Assembly: GCA_964236465.1 (NCBI GenBank)
Contig: CAXSBZ010000012.1
Span: 27,263 to 91,262 of the forward strand
Origin: Mucilaginibacter_A sp964236465
GTDB lineage: Bacteria; Bacteroidota; Bacteroidia; Sphingobacteriales; Sphingobacteriaceae
Direction: 5' to 3'
Length of the DNA: 64,000 nt
A program made the translations under genes and the position numbers. A model generated the notes under the pieces. That model did no database searches. It was not told the DNA's origin and was given only the letters and a program-made list of their open reading frames with translations. This document shows positions 59,962 through 64,000 of this stretch, piece after piece. The stretch's first letter is position 1. Each line of letters begins with the position of its first letter.

Positions 59962-60921
59962 ATGCCCAAATTTTATATTACTCACACAACCAGTTATTTA
60001 TACCAGGAACCGATCAACGATAGTGCTAACCAGATCATGCTTTATCCGATTGAAGACCAGCACCAGGATGTAATCGAACATCAGCTGAAAATAACCGACA
60101 ATCCGTTGATCGAGATCTACAAAGATTACTATGACAACAAGGTTGGCTCGTTTACCAATCCCGGCGTGCATTCTGCTTTGGTGATTGATTCTCAGCTGAC
60201 AGTGATTACGTATCCGCAGTTGTTGCCGGAAGATTTTACCCCGCAAAACCAGCAATGGGACGAACTGCAAAAGCTTCGTTATCAGCTGCCGTACATCAAT
60301 TTTTTATTGCCGCAGCAGTTTAAATCTTTGCCGGACGTTTTGCAGATCACTAAACAAGAAAAATCGGACGGACAAACGCCGCTGCAACTGGCCAAAGCTT
60401 TAAGCAACTTTGTTTATCAAAATTTCGAGTACAAAGCAGGCGTAACAACCGTAGAAACCACGCTGGATGAAATTTGGGAACTGAAGTCCGGCGTTTGTCA
60501 GGATTTTGCCCATTTGCTGTTGGTGATGCTGCGGCTGGCCAACATTCCGGCGCGTTACGTAAGCGGTTACATCTGCCCAAACAAAAACGGGATGCGCGGC
60601 GAAGGTGCAACTCATGCCTGGGTAGAAGCTTATATTCCGTTTTTTGGCTGGCTGGGTTTGGACCCGACAAATAATGTGGTGGTAGAAGATAAACACGTAC
60701 GTCTGGCTGTTGGCCGTAATTTTTTGGATTGTAGCCCGGTAAAAGGGACTTACAAAGGCAATGCACAACACAATTTGGAAGTAAAAGTTATTGTTGGTTA
60801 CGAAAATGAAAACCACCAGGTTGAAGAAGTACAACTGCCGCCCGTTCCGGTTTTCACGCCAGATAATGTTGTACCAACCAATTCTTTTCGGTTGTACATG
60901 GAGCAACAGCAGCAACAATGA
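59962..60921 (+). CDS. Transglutaminase-like cysteine protease-fold protein
   Basis: The 319-residue protein has an N-terminal beta domain (HTTSYLYQEPINDSANQIMLYP) and a transglutaminase core. The core has nucleophile Cys in LKSGVCQDFAHLLLVMLR, His in GEGATHAWVEAYIP and Asp in GWLGLDPTNN, an intact triad. LANIPARYVSGY precedes it as usual. Together with the ATP-grasp and alpha-E genes it suggests an enzyme set that makes or breaks amide bonds in a peptide or protein. The C-terminus ends in Gln repeats, and its last 11 bases begin a 34-base direct repeat. Confidence 0.92.
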   Translation: MPKFYITHTTSYLYQEPINDSANQIMLYPIEDQHQDVIEHQLKITDNPLIEIYKDYYDNKVGSFTNPGVHSALVIDSQLTVITYPQLLPEDFTPQNQQWDELQKLRYQLPYINFLLPQQFKSLPDVLQITKQEKSDGQTPLQLAKALSNFVYQNFEYKAGVTTVETTLDEIWELKSGVCQDFAHLLLVMLRLANIPARYVSGYICPNKNGMRGEGATHAWVEAYIPFFGWLGLDPTNNVVVEDKHVRLAVGRNFLDCSPVKGTYKGNAQHNLEVKVIVGYENENHQVEEVQLPPVPVFTPDNVVPTNSFRLYMEQQQQQ

Positions 60922-61072
60922 TTTTTAGGTGATAAAAGAAGTATTGTCATTTCGACTGAAGGGAGAAATCTTCTTCAAATATTAATTGCTTTAAAGAAGA
61001 TTCCTCCTATCGTCGGAATGACAGTGCAAATACTACTTAGCAACAATGATTTTTAGGTGATAAAAGAAGCAT
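60911..61072. repeat. 34-base direct repeat flanking a TGTCATTTCGAC palindrome
   Basis: Positions 60911-60944 and 61039-61072 are identical apart from the C/T position of the motif (gtat versus gcat). They span agcaacaatgatttttaggt plus the dispersed motif. Between them, TGTCATTTCGAC...AAATCTTCTT (60945 onward) and AAGAAGATT...GGAATGACA (to 61022) form an inverted repeat of the type also found at 63123 and 63925. Confidence 0.85.
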
Positions 61073-61089
61073 GGCTATTTATGTTTTAT

Positions 61090-61428
61090 TTAAAATGCGC
61101 TTCTTACGATTAATAAAACGGATTGTAATGCTTCAGAAGTTAAACTGGCTATGTGGCTTAAAACTATTCTGTCCCAAATTCGGATAGTTGTAATTTTATT
61201 ACATCTGGCTTCACAAATTTCTGGCATAGGAACGGTTAATGCACTACTTTCTATCAGAAATGAAAATTGATCGTTTCTTAATTTTGTAGTAATCTGACAA
61301 ACTATAACGTCTCTGTCCAAACCATTAGATTTTTCATTAGAAATTATAATAACAGGTCGTATAATGCTCTTTTCCGGTTTATCAGATAAAGGATATCTAA
61401 CAACAATAATATCACCTTGCTTAAACAC
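61090..61428 (-). CDS. PemK/MazF-type toxin
   Basis: The 112-residue protein starts at GTG 61428, overlapping the antitoxin stop by eight bases. FKQGDIIVVRYPLSDKPEKSIIRPVIIISN is the standard MazF/PemK opening (GDI-x-x-V-x-x...RPVLV). VCQITTKL and EARCNKITTIRI follow the fold, and IVLSHIASL ends it. MazF-type toxins are sequence-specific ribonucleases that cut mRNA or rRNA. The coupled gene upstream encodes its presumed antitoxin. Gene order, antitoxin first, is typical. Confidence 0.88.
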   Translation of the reverse strand: MFKQGDIIVVRYPLSDKPEKSIIRPVIIISNEKSNGLDRDVIVCQITTKLRNDQFSFLIESSALTVPMPEICEARCNKITTIRIWDRIVLSHIASLTSEALQSVLLIVRSAF

Positions 61429-61657
61429 CTTTAGGCTCTTTGTAATGCTTTTCCCAAATTGCGTTTTCTTGTTCTGATTGATCGTTCTCCATATCCCATG
61501 CCTGAAAAGCCAGGGTTGTAAACAGGTCTGCTTCTTGGTTTTCAGTAATTATTTCAATCATTTCTTTTACTTCTTTTTGTACCTGTGGTGCCATCGTTTT
61601 GTACAAAGCCATGAAAGCCAATGCTTGATTGCTGTGTTTAATTGCTTGTGATGCCAT
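61421..61657 (-). CDS. Antitoxin partner of the MazF-like toxin
   Basis: The 78-residue acidic protein (MASQAIKHSNQALAFMALYK...ENQEADLFTTLAFQAWDMEND) is helical and Glu/Asp/Gln rich. Its position directly before and overlapping the toxin gene identifies it as the likely antitoxin. I recognise no DNA-binding fold such as AbrB or RHH in it, so autoregulation cannot be inferred. It ends in KEPKGV, whose codons overlap the toxin start. Confidence 0.75.
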   Translation of the reverse strand: MASQAIKHSNQALAFMALYKTMAPQVQKEVKEMIEIITENQEADLFTTLAFQAWDMENDQSEQENAIWEKHYKEPKGV

Positions 61658-61730
61658 ATACTTTTTTTCTAAATTAACTATTAAAAAACAACCATCAAAT
61701 AATTCGGTAGAGAAGTTGCATACAACGTCT

Positions 61731-63068
61731 CTACAACAATTTAAACCGCAACCGTTTACCTATTTTATCTGTCTGAATTTTCCCCTCCGCCCAAACCAAA
61801 TTTCCGGAAACAATCGTATGCGTAATTTTAGATTGAAAAACCTGTCCTTCAAACGGGCTCCAGCCGCATTTGTACAAAATATTTTCTTTGGAAACTTTCC
61901 AGGGAGAGTTCAGGTCAACTAAAACCAGATCTGCCCAAAAGCCTTCACGGATAAAACCGCGTTTATCTACCTGAAAACAAATTGCCGGATGGTGTGCCAT
62001 TTTCTCAACCACCTGCTCCAATGAAAGCTTTTGCTGATGCACCATTTCCAGCATCGCCGGCAAAGCATGTTGCACCAGCGGGCCGCCGGAAGGTGCTTCC
62101 AGATACGGTTTTTCTTTTTCTTCCAATGTGTGCGGCGCATGGTCTGTGGCGATCACATCAATTGTTCCGTCCAAAACGGCCTGCAAAATTGCATCACGAT
62201 CAGATGCTTTTTTGATGGCCGGGTTCCATTTGATCAGGTTTCCTTTCGCAGCATAATCTTCCTCCGAAAACCACAAATGGTGCACGCAAGCTTCAGCAGT
62301 GATTTTTTTATCTGCTAAAAGAAGTATCGATTTAAAAAGATCAATTTCTTTTGCGGTAGAAATATGCAGCACATGCAATCGGGTTCCGTGTTTTTTGGCC
62401 AGTGCTACCGCCATCGATGACGACAAATAGCAAGCCTCCGTACTTCGGATTTTTGGGTGAAATTGAACTGAAATGTCATTGCCCAAAAGCTGTTTGTAAT
62501 GATCCATATTGCTTTTGATGGTCGCTTCATCCTCACAATGCGCCGCAATCAGCATCGGCGATTCGGCAAACAAACGTTCTAAAGTTTTTGGATTGTCCAC
62601 CAGCATATTTCCGGTGGATGATCCCATAAAAACCTTGATGCCGCAAACGTTTTTTTGATCCGTCTGCAAAACTTCATGCAAGTTATCATTAGAAACGCCC
62701 ATGTAAAAAGAGTAGTTGGCCAATGATTTTTGTGCAGCCAGCTGGTATTTATTTTCCAGTAATTCCTGCGTCAACGTGTTTGGAACCGTGTTCGGCATTT
62801 CCATAAACGAGGTAATTCCGCCCGCTACCGCTGCACGCGATTCGGAAGCCAAATCGCCTTTGTAAGTTAGTCCCGGCTCGCGGAAATGCACCTGATCATC
62901 CATGCAACCCGGCAACAGATGCAATCCCTCGGCATTGATTTCCTGGTCGACTGCAATATTGAGCGAAGAAGCAATCCGCTCGATAAAACCGTTTTTGATA
63001 AATACATCGGCAACAAATACTTTGCCTTCGTTTACGATTGTTGCTGCTTTGATAAGGATGCTGGCCAT
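61731..63068 (-). CDS. pyrC: Dihydroorotase (multifunctional-complex type)
   Basis: The 445-residue amidohydrolase has GCMDDQVHFREPGLTYKGDLA, AAVAGGITSFMEMPNT, YSFYMGVSNDN and IKVFMGSSTGNM (the carbamylated-Lys region). It also has AHCEDE, LHVLHISTAKE, EACVHHL and VIATDHAPHT (catalytic Asp). The first metal-site motif reads DxQVHFR instead of the usual DxHxHxR, a form found in Bacteroidota dihydroorotases. It closes N-carbamoyl-aspartate to dihydroorotate in pyrimidine synthesis. A dispersed motif (62315-62327) lies in the gene. Confidence 0.9.
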   Translation of the reverse strand: MASILIKAATIVNEGKVFVADVFIKNGFIERIASSLNIAVDQEINAEGLHLLPGCMDDQVHFREPGLTYKGDLASESRAAVAGGITSFMEMPNTVPNTLTQELLENKYQLAAQKSLANYSFYMGVSNDNLHEVLQTDQKNVCGIKVFMGSSTGNMLVDNPKTLERLFAESPMLIAAHCEDEATIKSNMDHYKQLLGNDISVQFHPKIRSTEACYLSSSMAVALAKKHGTRLHVLHISTAKEIDLFKSILLLADKKITAEACVHHLWFSEEDYAAKGNLIKWNPAIKKASDRDAILQAVLDGTIDVIATDHAPHTLEEKEKPYLEAPSGGPLVQHALPAMLEMVHQQKLSLEQVVEKMAHHPAICFQVDKRGFIREGFWADLVLVDLNSPWKVSKENILYKCGWSPFEGQVFQSKITHTIVSGNLVWAEGKIQTDKIGKRLRFKLL

Positions 63069-63072
63069 GTTT

Positions 63073-63080
63073 CAAAGATA
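63073..63080 (-). promoter_or_regulatory. TAnnTTTG -7 element for the dihydroorotase gene
   Basis: On the minus strand TATCTTTG (plus-strand complement CAAAGATA) ends five bases before the ATG, with a TTTG about 22 bases upstream as -33. The message would have almost no leader. Confidence 0.5.
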
Positions 63081-63122
63081 AAATTCAGGCGGGTTTATTT
63101 AGCAAACGATTAATAAGGTTGC

Positions 63123-63211
63123 TGTCATTTCAACCACAGGAAGAAATCTTCTTTGAACAATAAAACGTCTGGCCGCTTTGATGAAGATTTCTCCCTACGG
63201 TCGAAATGACA
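63123..63211. repeat. TGTCATTTCGAC-type palindromic element, copy 2
   Basis: TGTCATTTCAACCACAGGAA...ATCTTCTTTGA at the left and ATGAAGATTTCTCCCTACGG...TCGAAATGACA at the right are inverted arms, as in the element at 60945. It lies in the divergent gap between pyrC and the lipoprotein gene. Confidence 0.8.
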
Positions 63212-63274
63212 AAAAAGAAAATTCACTTCTCTTAAACCATCTTCGCTCCCATCCGCTCAAACAAAAACTAATCA

Positions 63275-63282
63275 TAAATTTG
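63275..63282 (+). promoter_or_regulatory. TAnnTTTG -7 element for the lipoprotein gene
   Basis: TAAATTTG lies 28 bases before ATG 63311. A dispersed motif (63300-63312) falls between it and the coding start, so this copy is transcribed. Confidence 0.5.
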
Positions 63283-63310
63283 CCAACGATTTTTACCTCA
63301 TAAAAGAAGC

Positions 63311-63910
63311 ATGAAAAAATACGCACTGTTACTCCTTTTACCTTTAACTTTTTTATTGAGCCGATGCGGCATCAACAAGCAAGTGGAACAAGCCAAAGCT
63401 TTGGGCAAATGCCGTTTTGAATTGGTTTCTGCGGATAGTGTTTACCTCGCTGGCGTCAACATGAAGCAGTTTGAAGGTCAGGATAACATCAATTTAGGCA
63501 CTTTACCGCGTTTGGCAATGGGTTTTATCAGTAAAAGTATTCCGCTGGATGCGCGTTTGGTTTTGAAAATAACCAATCCAACAGCAGAAACGGCTGCCAT
63601 CAATCAGTTTGAATATAAGATTTTATTGAAAAACAGCCAGGTTTTTACCGGTTATGTAAACCATCGCATAGAAGTTGCGCCGGTTGGCGGAACAACACGT
63701 GTGCCGATCGTCATCAGCACCAACGCTTACCATTTAATAACGGATGAGCAAACGCGGGATGCTTTTGCTGATCTGGTGCAGAATTTTTCGGGTGCCCAGA
63801 ATGCCAGAAAAACAATTATCACCATCAAAATAAGGCCAACTTTGGATTTGGGAAATAAAGCAATTAAATATCCTGGTTATATTACTTTTGATAAGGAAAT
63901 TGGAAGGTAA
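63311..63910 (+). CDS. Putative lipoprotein of the LEA/WHy-like type
   Basis: The 199-residue protein has a hydrophobic N-terminus (MKKYALLLLLPLTFLLSRC) with Cys19 in LSRC; Arg at -1 makes it an unusual lipobox. The mature part, with ADSVYLAGVNMKQF, ARLVLKITNPTAETAAINQFEYKILLKNSQVF and RVPIVIS, matches the water-stress/hypersensitive-response (WHy) beta-sandwich of LEA-type proteins. Such domains are thought to protect or bind lipids or proteins. The start ATG (63311-63313) shares bases with the end of a dispersed motif (63300-63312). Confidence 0.7.
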   Translation: MKKYALLLLLPLTFLLSRCGINKQVEQAKALGKCRFELVSADSVYLAGVNMKQFEGQDNINLGTLPRLAMGFISKSIPLDARLVLKITNPTAETAAINQFEYKILLKNSQVFTGYVNHRIEVAPVGGTTRVPIVISTNAYHLITDEQTRDAFADLVQNFSGAQNARKTIITIKIRPTLDLGNKAIKYPGYITFDKEIGR

Positions 63911-63924
63911 TATCTAAAGTTTTT

Positions 63925-64000
63925 TGTCATCTCGACCGCAGGGAGAGATCTTCTTTAAAGCAATAGTCACAGCAAAGTAAAGTCCAAGAAAGACTCCAGC
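63925..64000. repeat. TGTCATTTCGAC-type palindromic element, copy 3 (cut by window end)
   Basis: TGTCATCTCGACCGCAGGGA...GAGATCTTCTTTAAAGCAA begins after the lipoprotein gene and matches the left arm of the elements at 60945 and 63123. The right arm is not visible before the window ends. Confidence 0.6.

Noticed and set aside
468..63312. Dispersed motif as a promoter element
   Set aside because: It does not match the TTG/TAnnTTTG pattern, occurs in convergent gaps and inside genes, and has no fixed distance to start codons.
1..64000. CRISPR array
   Set aside because: No regularly spaced direct repeats with unique spacers were found. The recurring 12-base motif is irregularly spaced and occurs on both strands.

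Overview
The window looks like chromosomal DNA of a Bacteroidota species, most likely of the Sphingobacteriaceae (Mucilaginibacter/Pedobacter-like). The grounds are TAnnTTTG-type promoters, a TonB-dependent receptor, glycoside hydrolases of families 92, 130 and 28, DUF983 and 7TMR-HD proteins, weak ribosome binding sites and moderately AT-rich DNA. The species assignment is inference; the phylum is well supported.

Layout. 1-247 holds the start of a minus-strand gene with an N-terminus like DNA methylase/restriction proteins. 666-16099 carries an S9 peptidase, an AT-rich insert with a membrane acyltransferase and two tandem family-2 glycosyltransferases, an LD-carboxypeptidase broken by one in-frame TGA, a GH92 mannosidase, penicillin-binding protein 1A and a large metallopeptidase/TolB-like/outer-membrane fusion. 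16511-21953 carries a DUF418-like membrane protein, a predicted DNA-base hypermodification protein (5-hmdU DNA kinase helical-domain family) convergent with an AlkB-like dioxygenase, an AraC regulator and a zinc alcohol dehydrogenase. 22092-34064 has small proteins, a TonB receptor, a ModE-like regulator, an NMT1-like binding protein, oxidoreductases, two luciferase-like monooxygenases and ornithine aminotransferase. 34428-48470 has GH28, a slipin, a PAS histidine kinase, GH130, tRNA-Ser(GCU), a 7TMR-HD phosphodiesterase, a POT peptide transporter, a polyprenol-phosphate mannosyltransferase-like enzyme and RuvB. 51808-63910 has an AraC protein, a DnaJ-like co-chaperone, adenine deaminase, aldose epimerase, an ATP-grasp/alpha-E/transglutaminase operon, a MazF-type toxin-antitoxin pair, dihydroorotase and a lipoprotein.

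Two signals stand out. First, 48869-51760 reads as an integron-like gene-cassette array. Four small-gene units each end in a related repeat of about 195 bp whose variable outer box is the reverse complement of the box at the other end of the same cassette, as expected of attC recombination sites. No integrase lies in the window. Second, a 12-base motif, TAAAA(GA or AC)AG(C or T)AT, occurs about 58 times by hand count (40 plus strand, 18 minus). It is mostly intergenic, usually preceded by a TTTTA tract 5-7 bases upstream, often in inverted pairs, and is present in the middle of all four attC-like repeats. Its density and inverted pairing resemble DNA uptake sequences of Pasteurellaceae and Neisseriaceae, but its function here is unknown.

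Other repeat families are present too: two copies of a roughly 220-bp element with terminal inverted repeats, two C-rich/G-rich palindromic elements, and three copies of a TGTCATTTCGAC-type palindrome. Much of the intergenic DNA consists of these repeats.
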